In this document: positions 37,265 to 48,772 of the stretch, piece after piece
Position numbering within the stretch: the first letter of the stretch is position 1
Layout of the letters: every line of letters begins with the position of its first letter
DNA from: Xylaria sp. FL1777
Taxonomy: Eukaryota; Ascomycota; Sordariomycetes; Xylariales; Xylariaceae
Reading direction: 5' to 3'
Length of the DNA: 64,000 bases
Assembly: GCA_022578965.1 (NCBI GenBank)
Contig: MU400535.1
Location: 186,001 to 250,000 of the forward strand
Notes under the pieces: generated by a model
The model's database searches: none
Told to the model about the DNA's origin: nothing
The model's input: only the letters and a program-made list of their open reading frames with translations
Translations under genes and position numbers: made by a program

Positions 37265-39266
37265 GTTCTCTAGACAGTAAATAGGTTAATTTAACCAAAT
37301 GAGTCGCATTGCATATACGGGCGTACCTTGTTTACTTGATATCTTCGGCAGAGCAGAGGAGGCACATTAGAGCTTGCTCATGCGGTCCGCTTTACTGCCT
37401 GGCCATTATCATGATTGAGAATCAAAAGAATCAGGGGAGGAGCTTGTTTATCAGCGTGCATGAGCATCTAAAGTCTCATCTATAGCTGACCACGACCGGG
37501 AACATGGAAATGCAGGGGCATATGGGATAACGACAAAGGCTAGTTCTTTTGAGGCTTCTATTCTTCTCGCTTCTGCCACGTCAAATGTTAAATGTAATCA
37601 TCATTGTACCATGACGTTTTATAGAGTGTGTCTATTTTTTTTCTCGGTGTTGCTTGTATTCTGCTCTCTGAGAGAGAATGTATTTCGTTGTAGGTATTCA
37701 CATGCTGGTCGTGACAGCTGTGAACAAGAGTGAGACTCACCCACCACTTCGGCGTGAAGGAATTGCTTTGCTCTGGTGACATTGACATATGGACTAGGGT
37801 TAAGTGCTTTTTGTCTACTTTTTCTGGTTCATGATGTTCATAATTGTTATCATGGACGTGGGATGAAGGTGTATCTATACCGTGGACTAAATATGTGCCT
37901 TAAATAAATATATGTATATGTGTGTGTGTGAACATACCATTATTCGCAAATATTAAGCTGTTTTCCCATCTACCTTCGAGTCACTCGCGTTATTATTATC
38001 CTTGTGCTGCCGAGACGTAGCTGGTAGATAAATAAATAAGTAAATTGGTGTAGCGTTTATTCACTGGCCATGGATAGCTGTGTCCTCGATGACCCTTGAC
38101 TGATCAACCCACACCCCTCGAGCAAGCCGCTTTATACGTTACGAGGCGTCCTGCGTGAGCCATTGTGTTACGTATGTGCCGTCTCATACATCCCTAGTGT
38201 GACCGGCCCGCTTGCGTATTTGGAGCTACCAGGTCGCGAAGAATGTTCTTAACTTTGAGAATTTGATGGTGGTTGCAGTTCGTGGATATGATCCTAATGA
38301 AATTGAAAAGAAACTGGCGGTTGACTCCCCCGACCGAGTTAGTGAGGCTGTATAGTATATTATAATATTATACGCTATTGAAGTGACAGCGTAGGGATAT
38401 TGAGGCACACCTAGATAGTGCAAAGAGAAAAGGGTGGTAAGTTGGAAACGGATCTTGGGGTCTTGGAAGCACATTTGCGCATATCCTGCTCACCGTCTGG
38501 TGATACTACTAGTTATGGAAGTGGTCATTGGCTTCACTATAACTGCGCACTTGTGATAAGTACTTTATTTGACCACTCGTAATTCTCTGTTAGCTAACTT
38601 GGTACATGCCGTTAGGACTTTATCTATAAATTTAAAACCTAGAAGGTCCTCCACTACAGCGGCACCAGCTCATATCATCCTAACGTCTCCTGCAGCGGCT
38701 GGAACTGTGGCTTCAAAGCCCATTAGGTACGTTGTAGGGTTAAATAATGCTTCACGATATCCGAGTTCATCATCGCTATTTGCGGGCCGGTTGCCACAGC
38801 TGGGGTCAGGATTACAATAGGTTGTGGGGTATAGGGGCCAGGGGACATTTCAAGCGGGTGGTGCTGGCCAAGCATGTAATATTCTCTATACCTGGTACTA
38901 GTATTACAAAGTATCTATCACAAACCCGTCTGACGCGCGATGAACGATAACATATGTTGTTGAAAAGAGCCAGCTCCTTGAAGCAGCGAGAATCGCGAAG
39001 TCGAAGCAGTTTGAAGGTACAATTTCGTATCTTCAAGACCCAGGAGCTGTGGAACATATCTACGTCTGCACCTACCAATGGATATAAACGAAACCGGGCG
39101 GGTATCTTTATTCGGGATGCTCCGGTTATCGTGGCGGGGAGAGGGACGGAATCATTCTCGGGACTGAAGCCGGCATTTGTGAGCCCCTTTCACATTAACA
39201 TGAGATCTAGGAAAGGAGGGAAAAGACAATTCAGAAACAACTTCGTAACCTCCAAGCTAATTCAAA
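37265..39266. other. Intergenic region
   Basis: About 2 kb between the GH76 and MetE-like genes. Open frames at 38569-38820 and 38954-39289 (+) have no recognised domain. A TG repeat lies at about 37920. Confidence 0.45.
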
Positions 39267-40469
39267 ATGGCTCCCCCTTTCCGAAATGACCATATTGGCT
39301 CTCTATTGAGACCCAGGGAGCTCCTTGAAGCTCGTGTAAGTTTGGGATCTCCGTCTCAGATGTACTCACTGGAAATACCGGAATCCGCCAAAACAGCCGA
39401 GCGCGAAGCCATCCGAAAGGTTGTGCAACTCCAAATACAAAAGGGTATCCGAGCTATTACAGACGGCGAGTATGCACGACACATTTATTACGGGGGATTC
39501 TTCGAGAAGCTACCTGGGTTTGAGGCTCGCCCAACGCTGCCGATCCCGGATGCTTTCCGAACCGACTTCCCCACGACGACGAGACTCGCGGAGATGGGCG
39601 CCAAGACACGCGCGGCCGTGGTTGCTACGGGCAAGATTACGTACGATAAGTCGCCCTACTTATCCGAGTGGCTATCGCTACGCGAGAACTTACCACAAGA
39701 TCTATGGAGCGCGGCCAAGTTCACCGTCCCGGCTCCCACGTACCAGCATATCCAGCTGAAACCGGGGACGGCATGGACGGCCGAGTCAGGTTACACTTCA
39801 GACGAGGAGTATCTGGACGATATAGCGAAGTGCTACGCAGCAGAGCTGAAAACCCTGTATGATGCCGGCCTACGCAATATCCAGGTCGACGATCCGCATC
39901 TCACGTACTTCGCGTCTTCCGCGTTCCTTGAGGGCTGCAAGAAGGACGGTACCAACACGGATGAGCTGCTTGATCTCTACGCTCGCACGCACAACAAGCT
40001 GCTCGCGCAGAGACCAAAGGACTTGCACGCGGGAATGCATCTCTGCCGCGGCAACATGTCCGGCTCCGTGCACTGGGTCGAGGGCTCGTACGAGGTCATC
40101 GCGAAGAAGCTGTTCAACGAGACCGACTACGAGACGTACTACCTCGAATTTGACGACGTCGAGCGCGCCGGCGGATTCGAGCCCCTGAGATTCCTGCCCC
40201 GCGGAAAGAACGTCGTACTAGGCCTCGTCTCTACTAAGAAGACTGAGCTCGAGGACCCGCAGGCGATCAAGGAGAAAATCCACATGGCCGCCAAAGTCAT
40301 CGCTGATGCCCAGGGCGTTCCTGTCGCTGAGGCTTTGGACTGCCTTGGTGTCAGCCCGCAGTGTGGGTTCAGTAGTAGTAGCCTGGCTGGTGGGAAGGGT
40401 ATGACTGAGGACATCATGTGGCAAAAGCTTGAGCTTGTGAAGCGAGTTGCTGATGAAGTATGGGGTTAA
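39267..40469 (+). CDS. MetE-like (cobalamin-independent methionine synthase C-terminal domain/UROD fold) protein
   Basis: A single exon gives 400 aa, MAPPFRNDHIGSLLRPRELL onward. HIGSLLRP near the start, DGEYARHIYYGGFFEKLPG, NIQVDDPHLTYF, HLCRGN (residues around 250-260), YYLEFDD, and LGVSPQCGFSSS are typical of the C-terminal domain of MetE and its small stand-alone relatives (YxjG/YxjH type). The His/Cys residues in HLCRGN and SPQCGF correspond to the zinc ligands used for thiol methylation. The function of fungal stand-alone members is not firmly known; they may methylate small thiols or act on an unknown substrate. A GTAAGT at residue 23 looks like a donor but reading through gives family-like sequence, so it is not used. 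The 3' half has high GC at third positions. Convergent with the sugar transporter, 378 bp apart. Confidence 0.85.
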   Translation: MAPPFRNDHIGSLLRPRELLEARVSLGSPSQMYSLEIPESAKTAEREAIRKVVQLQIQKGIRAITDGEYARHIYYGGFFEKLPGFEARPTLPIPDAFRTDFPTTTRLAEMGAKTRAAVVATGKITYDKSPYLSEWLSLRENLPQDLWSAAKFTVPAPTYQHIQLKPGTAWTAESGYTSDEEYLDDIAKCYAAELKTLYDAGLRNIQVDDPHLTYFASSAFLEGCKKDGTNTDELLDLYARTHNKLLAQRPKDLHAGMHLCRGNMSGSVHWVEGSYEVIAKKLFNETDYETYYLEFDDVERAGGFEPLRFLPRGKNVVLGLVSTKKTELEDPQAIKEKIHMAAKVIADAQGVPVAEALDCLGVSPQCGFSSSSLAGGKGMTEDIMWQKLELVKRVADEVWG

Positions 40470-40847
40470 GGAGTCTGTGGCATTTTTCTGGAGCGAATAT
40501 TGAATTTTATCAACACCACATAGTATGTTCTTCGCATTGAGCTAATACAGTCTCTACCAATAAGCAGATATCTCCTTTACTTCCACTTAGATCATCCACC
40601 GAGTGCTTATGAATTGTTGCATGACCTGGCTTTGCATATTATGATTTATTTTAGAAGTTACCTTTTCTATAAATAGCTATATTGATTGTTTCTCTTCAAG
40701 TTCTGCTAGTTTGTATCTCAGCTACGTTAAATCTGCAGCCAGGACATACTGGAAGCCTCGATCATAAATTTCCAAAAACAAGACAATATCCAAATCACGT
40801 AACTTCTATGTGACCATTTGATTAATTCTAACTTGATCCTATCGAAC
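40470..40847. other. Convergent 3' region between MetE-like gene and sugar transporter
   Basis: These 378 bases hold the 3' ends of two convergent transcripts. AT-rich; no gene. Confidence 0.6.
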
Positions 40848-42542
40848 TCAGGAATGCGCCGGAATGGCTCGAAGCCTGAATCCCCGGATTGGAAGCGACC
40901 ATCTCCCCGTAGACATAGTCTGCCTTCTTAGGGCTTGTTTTTCGGAATACCTCTTTTCGATGCTCTCGAGTGTACGGCCCTTCGTCTCAAACATGTAGAT
41001 GGCAGAGATTATGGTGCAGAGTAGAGTAGCAAAGGCGAAAAAGTAGTACGCGCCGAAAGTCGATGTCGCAATGAATATAGGAGTCGTGAGCGCGACAAGG
41101 AAATTCGCAACCTACACACGAGTCAGCCTAATCTTATAGAGGCAAGTCAAAAACATACCCAGTTGGAACTTTGTGCTAAACTCGCAGCACTACTTCGCGT
41201 TTCTGCTTAAAGGTCAGAGTTTTTGTAAACAGTAGAAGGTTTGTAGAAACGAGCCACAAACTGGACAAGGGGATAATAAAGAATTCATACTGCTTGGTAA
41301 ACTCTCGATCAAGAAGGCTCTGACGCCAATAGCCCACGTAGCGCTAAATACGGCAGCGAACAGGTATATGTTGACGATGACCACCCAGCGCGCAGCTCCC
41401 CTATCGGCGTGCACTTCGCCCGCAGCGTACAGCGAGCCTGAAATCAGCATGAGAGTGAATATTAACGAACCACCGACAACGGTGGAAGTCTTCCTTCCCC
41501 AGGCATCAGCCAAAAGAGTCGCTGGGAGTGTGACAACCAAGATAACGATGGCACTGACGCCAGAAGCGAGGAACGAAGCATTCTGCGACGAGATTCCCGC
41601 CATCTGCAGCAGGATAGGCGCGTAGTAGAGCACGCCGTCGATGCCGGAGAACTGCTGGAATGCCAATAAAAAGCAGCCGAACAACGTGCGGCCACGGAAG
41701 GGAGTGTCGAAGGCCTCCTTGAGATCGTGTGCTGTTTCGTGCATGCTCTGCCAGAAGGGCACGTCAGGCGAATGCGGTAGTGTCTCTGTGGATTGCGACT
41801 GTAGCTCGACTTTCTCGGCCTCGTCGAGACCCAATTGGTCAATGATCAGGTTCGCTTCATTTGAGCGTCCGCGCGCCTGTAGCCACCGGGGACTTTGGGG
41901 CAGCAATGTAGAGGCCGCCACGTTGGCAAATGCTATGCCGGCCTGAAGGGCGATGGGCAGGCGCCAGGAGATTGACCCTGATAGATGAGAAGTACCGTAG
42001 CAGATGAAGAACCCTAGGACAAGCCCGAGTGAGATGAGGAATTGCGCAACTGAAGCCATGACACCCCTTTTTCTTGCCGGGGATATCTCGCAGACATGCA
42101 CATACACGGTGCTGAGGAATAGGCCCTCGCCGACGCCCTTGAGCAGCCGTCCTACGATGAACATTGCCAGCCACATAGATGCCGTCTCCAGCGTCGCGCC
42201 CACGCCGTAGACTAGCGAGCCTATCGCGATTATGCGAGTACGGCCATATCGGTCTGCCAGGACCCCGGTGATGAGTGCCGTGACTGCACCCGGGAGTAGA
42301 ACCGACGACACGACTATGCCGTGGAGTGTGGGAGAAAGCTCGCCGAACGTGTCCTTGAACGACGACATTGTCGTCACGGGCCCGATAGTGCCCGTATCAA
42401 GGCTATCCATTCATTCATTCATGTTAAATCTGTCTTTGTATGCTAGGATACGGATGACTCACCCGAAAACTAAGGCATTGAGGGCTGAGATGATCGAGGC
42501 ACTCAGCCAGAGAGGAACACGAGGGAAACTATTCAATAGCAT
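40848..42542 (-). CDS. MFS sugar transporter (sugar porter family)
   Basis: Four exons on the minus strand are proposed: 42542-42463, 42402-41291, 41202-41159 and 41111-40848 (499 aa), with introns of 60, 88 and 47 bp. Joins rebuild NALVFG-LDTGTIGPVT, SLPS-K-TRSSAASLAQSSNW and SNW-VANFLVALTTP. Sugar-porter marks include GVLADRYGRTRII after helix 2, GEGLFLSTVYVHVCEISPARKRG, LPQSPRWLQARGR, QQFSGIDGVLYYAPIL, DAWGRKTSTVVGG and FETKGRTLESIEKR. Twelve helices are expected in the plasma membrane, importing a hexose or related sugar by proton symport; specificity is not readable. LDTGTIGPVT is the usual fungal YDTGSIGPIT motif with Leu for Tyr. Exon 3 is only 44 bp and intron 3 only 47 bp, near the lower limit. 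It is convergent with the MetE-like gene. Confidence 0.87.
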
Positions 42543-42702
42543 GGTGGTGACTAACCTCACGATGACTAGAGGGATGTCTGGACAGCGAGAGGAAAGAAGA
42601 GTGCCTTAGGAGGTTGGTTCACAGATTATTATATGGTCAAATTATCACTCAGATGACCTAGTTCGTGCGCCAATGACCCCACTGTCTGACCGACGGGCTA
42701 TC

Positions 42703-42730
42703 GTATCTATCTATCTATCTATCTATCTAG
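42703..42730 (+). repeat. CTAT tetranucleotide microsatellite
   Basis: About six to seven CTAT units run without a break, upstream of the transporter start. Confidence 0.85.
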
Positions 42731-43509
42731 GTTGGTCAACGACATGCATCGTGTCGGCATGTAAAGTGGGAAACCATGTCATTAACAAGGCGTAAACAAT
42801 AGCGGAACGATGAAGTCATACGGGGCAAAAAAGCACCCCCGCCCGACATTCAGAATGGACACGATGGCATACAATAGTGAACAGCAGCTTGAGCATGAGA
42901 TGAACATCCATTCTATTTCCTCTATGAAAAACCATGGTCAAACCGTCTACTCGATTCGTCGTGACGAGAATACGAGACGCAATAATCGTCAACACTATCG
43001 AGGTACATAATTACTCATCTTATCACACTGGATCCTTTCCCAGATAGGTTCCTCCGCCCGGAGTCATCGGTCGTGAGCCGCTCCGTACTCGCTCCGTCCT
43101 CAATTCTTGCGGAGTAACTTCTAATGGGATTTCCTTTCCCACGGAAACTGCTCGTGAACCTGGCTTTCACATGTGCCTCCGCTGACTGTCACGTCTTGGT
43201 CAAATTTCCACGCTAGATAATTCACGATGTGAATGAATCGCCTGTTATAGCGGTGAAGAAGTGTACCCGAATATAACATCTCTGACGACGCCGGGCTATC
43301 GGATATGTTTTTCATTGTGCTTATTTTAGCTGGTTGCAATGTAGTAGGTAAACAAACAGAAATCAGTGGAATTAGTCCTTTGCGTTGCACCCACATGGTA
43401 TATCCCACAGTCGTTCATGTGATGTCGTCTAGTAGGGACGTACCAGCTAGCCTCAGGGTTACTTAGCAGCCAATTGAGATGACTCGCCTCCAAATGTTGA
43501 TGTTAGTAG

Positions 43510-43900
43510 GAATGTCGATTTTTAATGCTGAATCTGATATGAACGCTTCCGAGTATCCGAAGAGGAATACCACGACGACAGCAATGCGGCTAGTAGTCGT
43601 CGCCTGAAGGCCCCAAAGTAGCGCGGTAGCGGTAAGATCAAAATGGGCAACCCAATTTTTTAAGCTGCGTATTGGAAGTTAGTTCCGGAACGGCCTCCCA
43701 CGCAGCATTGACTGACGCGTACTGAAAGATGCCAACGATCTAGATGGAGAGGACTAAGCCAGCGCTCATAACCCAGATCTTCCATAACACAAAGGTGAGC
43801 CAGTTGTTCGTTTGGTGGAACACCTTACTATAGAAGAAAAGCGCCGAGAACTTGAATAGTGAAATATTGGGATAGTACAAGAGATTAGCAAGAAGGATAT
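43510..43900 (-). pseudogene. Remnant of a SAT4/rhodopsin-like fungal integral membrane protein
   Basis: On the minus strand, from 43892 down, the translation includes LLANLLYYPNISLFKFSALF, then VFHQTNNWLTFVLWKIW and IVGIFQYASVNAAWE. This pattern (L.YYP.I.L.K.S.L.FY..VF, then GIFQC..V.AAWE) is typical of helices in the fungal rhodopsin-like (SAT4) family, often next to secondary-metabolite or effector genes. A TAG stop interrupts before IVGIFQ. Further down, LLWGLQATTTSRIAVVVVFL appears in another frame. So at least one stop and one frameshift separate coding blocks. No start or upstream part was identified. It is a broken gene, decayed but still recognisable. Confidence 0.65.
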
Positions 43901-45768
43901 TTCATCGATTGCTCTGCAGAGCCCAAGTAGCATCCTCGGCCCTCAATGTACACGAATGCGACTCCGAACTTACATGTTAGATGTGATTCGAGCCGCGCAA
44001 TGTAGTCAAACTTGTAAGTGTCCCTAATCTTCCCTACAATATCTGCCTTCCCGACTTCAAGAGGGTCTCGGAGCTCTGTTATTCGTTCTAGCTTCTTATA
44101 TATATGTGGTCATGGACCGCTATCATATGGGTCAAGGGCTAGCTTGTTCGAAAACTCCCCTTATATTTTAAGATGTTCATATACGGTTCGACTCACCATT
44201 CACGATGTTGAGGGATGCTGCATTACCAGTTTTAGGTTTAAAGCACAAGAGACGATCAACGATTTAGCAAGTCCACCGGTGTCTGATAGATGGTATTGCC
44301 ACACCAAAAATCATATTATAAATAACACAATCATTCGTGTTCGCTACATACCTGACTACATATGCTATGGGCAATTTAGTGGTTTCCTAATATCCCGATG
44401 TATAGCTTGAAAAAGGCCAATGGAAATCACACAGGACCAACGCATCTATTGAAGATGTAATTTGAATCACAACTTAGACTCGATTTCTAGCGAGATTAAT
44501 AGCATCTGCTTCGAAGCAACGAAGACATGGCTTAATGCTGTACGTAACCTGTGAATTTGGCGCTCTTTAACATGTATCTCTTTATAAGATTTGGTGACGT
44601 TGGCTATTGTTGTGGTGTTGCTTCCGTCATTCCATCCTGGTGGACTTTAGCTAGTTATTCCCGTGAGTAACAATTTCGTATCTCATGATTTGTTTCATGA
44701 ATACTTACGTATATCTCAACATCAAAGACTCTCAGTAGATAGCACAGTGCCAAGTTTGACAGCAACGGCCTTAGGCTCTTCTGTTGATTGCTATTCTGAG
44801 GTATATCTAGTACGACCTACGGTGAGAGGCACCTTTCGGGGTAAAAGCCTTGAATATAACGAAATTAGAGTCGTAAGCCCCTGAATCAGCCTCTGTGTGT
44901 GTGAGTGTGTATGAGTCTTGAGACAATTCCCGAGAAATGTGCATGACTTGCACATTCTTGGATTTGTATGTAACTGGCTGTGGGTGTGGTGGGACGACGA
45001 CGGCGGCGGCCTTGTCCAGGTATCTTGTAGCTTTTCTGTAGGCGTTTCGTTACAGGCACGGCTGTACCCACTACTCCGAAGTGCCGTGTAACACACCTAA
45101 GTATAGAATGACGGGACCGTTGTGTCGCTTGGTGTATGTCTCCAATATATGAAGTATCCCCCAAACGCGCCCCTCCCCGAGCCGTCAGCGCCGAGAACTG
45201 CGTGATGAGAAAGAGATAGATTGAACTCTTGTGCACACCGAGACTGTTCTTATCAATGTCAAGCCTCAGAGAGACTGCCAGATAAGTCACATCATTCTTT
45301 ATCTGCTACACATAGAGGCCACTATCATGTCACGAACTTAGCGTTGCGGGTGAATCGGATTCTATATGAAGGATGATGGTAGTTCACACCGGCAGAAAGA
45401 AGACGGAAAAAAGTACAAAAAGAAAAGACCGGGATCTTAGATGCAGAGGTTATTTGCGACACCACTCTTCTATATTTTGATCTAAATGTGTTTTAAAAGT
45501 GAAGGCATTGGGCGTCTGTAGTTTTATTTAGACTGGATAGCAACTATGACCTTGTCAGAGACGCTCATGAGATGTTAAACTCACTACCATGACTAAATAC
45601 TGCAGATGGATAAGATTGAATTCCGAAGAGCCGAAATCGTTGACAAATCTTGATTCATGACATATATACTAGGACTGTCGTGCGGTTGTGGGAAATCCGA
45701 CGTACTCATTGGGCAGTTCTTGAGTGATAGTGCAAGAGAACACCGAGAAGGGGACAGTATCTTTATAC

Positions 45769-45786
45769 TACCTACCTAGGTAGGTA
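45769..45786. repeat. 18-bp perfect palindrome of the TACCTACC type
   Basis: TACCTACCTAGGTAGGTA is its own reverse complement. It is the longest perfect example noted of a motif scattered in intergenic DNA here. It lies about 560 bp upstream of the reductase gene. Confidence 0.75.
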
Positions 45787-46344
45787 ACGTACATCGCGTA
45801 TTTAAGTTCACCCTTGCGTTCACCCGTAAAGCTGCCGTGAGATTCCGGTACAGTAACAAGCAGAGAGGTTTCCGGAGGGAAGAGATGAGCTCGTCTGGCT
45901 GAGGAGGATTAAAAATGTGCAATTAGTATCTGAGCCAGGTAGGTTTTACCCTGCCGTGCTGATGAATCACAGCGAGCATTTTAGCCTGAGCCTACCTAAC
46001 CTAGTGTACCTAGCCTGAGCCGACGCACTTACTTGCCAGCTGATTAGTCAAGGGTTGCAGCTGGTTCCCCAAGGCTTGGCAAATTAGCCGGGCAGTTTCT
46101 GTCGCGCTAAGGCTCGTTTTGGTAAAATGGGGAGCTAAGTCCCGAGCTAAGATCCCGACTACTTCTCGTTTTGGCAATATATGGGTTTAGAGCTCAAGCT
46201 AATATTCCCGATCGTGGAGGAGGTATCATAAATAAAGCCAAGAGACAAATCCTACCGCCGCATTCTGGTTGAATTGTTCAACATCACCACAACCACCGGC
46301 CGATTCTTCCCACCGACTCAATTGGGCTCCGGGGTACCAGAAGA

Positions 46345-47746
46345 ATGCTCTCTGCCACTTCCGGGACCCTGCGCATCGGCGCTAGGCGACTTGTCCCACG
46401 AGCGACGTCTATCGCCGCTGCAGCTCTGCGCCCGAGCCGGGATTTCCTCGGCCGACATCGCAACCTTAACAACATCAACATCAACGCCCGAAGCTTCTCA
46501 ACTACACAAAGGTATGGTTACGTCGCGGAAACTAACCCGAACCCTCCTTTTGGCAAGAAGAATGCCTCCAACGACACTCCCTCTCGTGTTGCCTTGATCG
46601 GAGGGCGAGGATACACCGGTCAGGCCTTGATCGACCTCCTCGACAAGCACGCCTACATAGACCTTCAATATGTATCCTCACGAGAGCTCGTCGGCCAAGA
46701 GCTCAAGGGTTACACTAAGCGCAAGATAATTTACGATAATTTGAGCGCTGAGGACTGTACGCAGCTTGACGTCGACGTATATATCCTTGCTTTGCCTAAC
46801 GGAGTCTGTAAGCCATACGTTGATGCCATCGACCAAGCAGAGAAGGGCAAGGACAAGAAGAGCGTCATCATTGATCTTTCTGCCGACTATCGATTCGATG
46901 ACTCGTGGACTTATGGCCTTCCTGAGCTCACTGGGCGCTCCAAGATTGCTCAGTCTACCCGCATAAGCGGGCCGGGCTGCTATGCAACTGGAGCCCAACT
47001 GGCCATTTCTCCTATACAAGACCTAATTGCGACCAGTCCTACGATTGTTGGAATCAGTGGCTATTCAGGTGCCGGCACTAGCAAGAGCTTAAAGAACGAT
47101 GTCGCTTATTTGACTGGAGGCGTACTCCCATGTGCGATATCCTAACCCCTTAATTTTATGAATTCTAGCGCTGATCCATATTGTAGATTCGCTCACGGAT
47201 CATATTCATGAGCGGGAAATAAGCTATCATACTACAGACGTGGCGTTCATTCCTCACGGTTGGGGCCAAATTGAAGAAAGCTTTATTTGACGTTAGCTAA
47301 TTCAAGGTAACAGTTTCCAGCTGGTTCCGTGGGATCCACCTGGCTATCAACATTCCGCTGAACAAGAGCATGAACTCGAGAGATATCCGAAATATCTACC
47401 AGGATAGATATGCCGGCGAGAAACTAATCAAGGTTGTGGGTGAGGCCCCGTATGTGAAAAACATCGCGGACAAGCATCATGTTGAGATCGGTGGCTTTGC
47501 TGTTGATAAAACCGGCAAGAGGGTTGTCATGTGAGCGCTTATCCCCAAAACCTCTCTAGAGCTATTCTCATACTAACTATACAAAGTTGCGCCACGATAG
47601 ACAATCTCAACAAGGGAGCCAGTACCCAGTGCCTACGTAAGTGTCCCTCTTATCCAGTACTTGTACTAGGTTGCTAACGACTTTTACTAGAAAACATGAA
47701 TCTCGCGCTTGGTTACGCAGAATTTGAGGGCATTCCTGTTGTATAA
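46345..47746 (+). CDS. Stand-alone mitochondrial N-acetyl-gamma-glutamyl-phosphate reductase (ArgC domain of ARG5,6/ARG-6)
   Basis: Five exons are proposed: 46345-47131, 47187-47258, 47314-47530, 47587-47636 and 47691-47746 (393 aa). All four introns are GT-AG and 54-56 bp; intron 2 has an unusual donor, GTTGGG. Joins rebuild LP-Y-SLTDHIHEREIS, FIPH-V-SSWFRGIH, VV-I-CATIDNL and QCL-Q-NMNLALGYA. It converts N-acetylglutamyl phosphate to the semialdehyde in arginine synthesis. Visible marks: LIGGRGYTG (NADP site, about 84-92), DLSADYRF, catalytic Cys212 in GPGCYATG, and GYSGAG. The N-terminus is basic and Ser/Ala-rich with ARSFSTTQ, like a mitochondrial presequence. Fungal reductases are normally made as a kinase-reductase precursor; no kinase domain lies upstream, so this is a reductase-only form. 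Sequence near the Cys (SGPGC rather than SNPGC) and GTSKSLKND (usually GTKPSPKND) is diverged. Confidence 0.85.
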
Positions 47747-48216
47747 AGGCGTCAGCTAGATTAGACGATATGTTCTAGACGGGAGTTGGCTAAGATCTTG
47801 AAAAGCTTCATTGCTTGGTCTCTGCTCCGTGCCTTTGCAGTCATGTCGACGCGATGAAAAGAAGAGGATACAGGCCCTTCGTTAGCTACGATAATGCCTT
47901 ACACAGAATAGATACTGCTGAATGCTTCTCTGCATGTATACTGGTGTAAGTTGGCGGATATGTGTATTCGAAAGAGATATAAAAATCATGTGTCATGGGT
48001 ATGACGAGGGTATTGTAAATCGAACATAGTGAAAAAAGCCAAGCCCCTCACATTGGAGAATGGTATGCGCATTATGAGATATACTCAGTAGAATTGGAAT
48101 GTTGTGTTATGTTATGCACGTTATAACTAATCTTTACATACAGCTTCTCGCAGTCTACGACCACTCTCTTCCTACTAAGAATCACCACTATGACACTTTG
48201 GACAGCGACTTTAGGT

Positions 48217-48243
48217 TTCTTTTCTTTTCTTTTCTTTTTTTTC
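48217..48243 (+). repeat. TTTTC pentamer repeat and T-run
   Basis: Tandem TTTTC units end in a run of T. Confidence 0.75.
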
Positions 48244-48615
48244 AGCTAGCTCTTGATAATTACAAAAGCTCATAACAATGTCAAATCTAAGCGGTTACCT
48301 TGTGCGTGGCCTTTCGTAACCTTCGAATAGTTTACTACCCAGTGGGGAGTTTCACTTTGCATAAATTATACCATAAATATAAATCCTCAGTTACCTACTT
48401 ACCTGCCTGGCCATAGGCTGATCCGAGCCTGGGTAAAAGCGGTGAACACGCAAGCCCAATTTATTGTGTGCCTGAAATGTGGTAAAGCTTATCACCTACT
48501 GCGCATGGCATGAATATCTAGATATATGGCGCCGGTTCAGTCGGTCCAGGTGAGTAAGCCACGTGGTGCTGAAAGAGTTAGTCAGGCTATAAATAATTTC
48601 GGTAGATTACGGGGG

Positions 48616-48636
48616 AAAAAAAAAAAAAAAAAAAAA
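48616..48636 (+). repeat. Poly-A homopolymer
   Basis: Twenty-one A in a row after GGGGG, about 140 bp upstream of the gene at 48773. Exact length may be affected by sequencing. Confidence 0.85.
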
Positions 48637-48772
48637 GTTGGAGAAATTCCCCAATAAGATTTTTGGGTGGTGTTATTATCACATCATGAAAGCTTCTCAG
48701 ATGGGTAACATCTGACGTAATTTACCCCTGGCATATCGAGCTGTTATCTAGTGTAAACAACCACTAAAAAAC

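Larger units (their letters stand above)
42543..46344. other. Intergenic region with decayed gene
   Basis: This 3.8-kb stretch carries a pseudogene at about 43510-43900 (minus, listed separately). The rest holds short frames (44018-44410 +, 44886-45290 -) without domains. A perfect 18-bp palindrome of TACCTACC/GGTAGGTA lies at 45769-45786. Confidence 0.5.
47747..48772. other. Intergenic region with poly-A and pyrimidine tracts
   Basis: About 1 kb between the reductase and membrane-protein genes. It has a T-rich TTTTC repeat (48217-48243) and a run of about 21 A (48616-48636) that follows GGGGG. No gene was seen. Confidence 0.55.

Noticed and set aside
39330..39400. GTAAGT and a later CAG inside the MetE-like gene that could be an intron
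   Set aside because: Reading through gives sequence that fits the family (MYSLEIPESAKTAEREAI before KVVQLQI), so it is coding.
44018..44410. 130-codon plus-strand frame near the SAT4 relic
   Set aside because: No recognisable domain, and composition like surrounding non-coding DNA.
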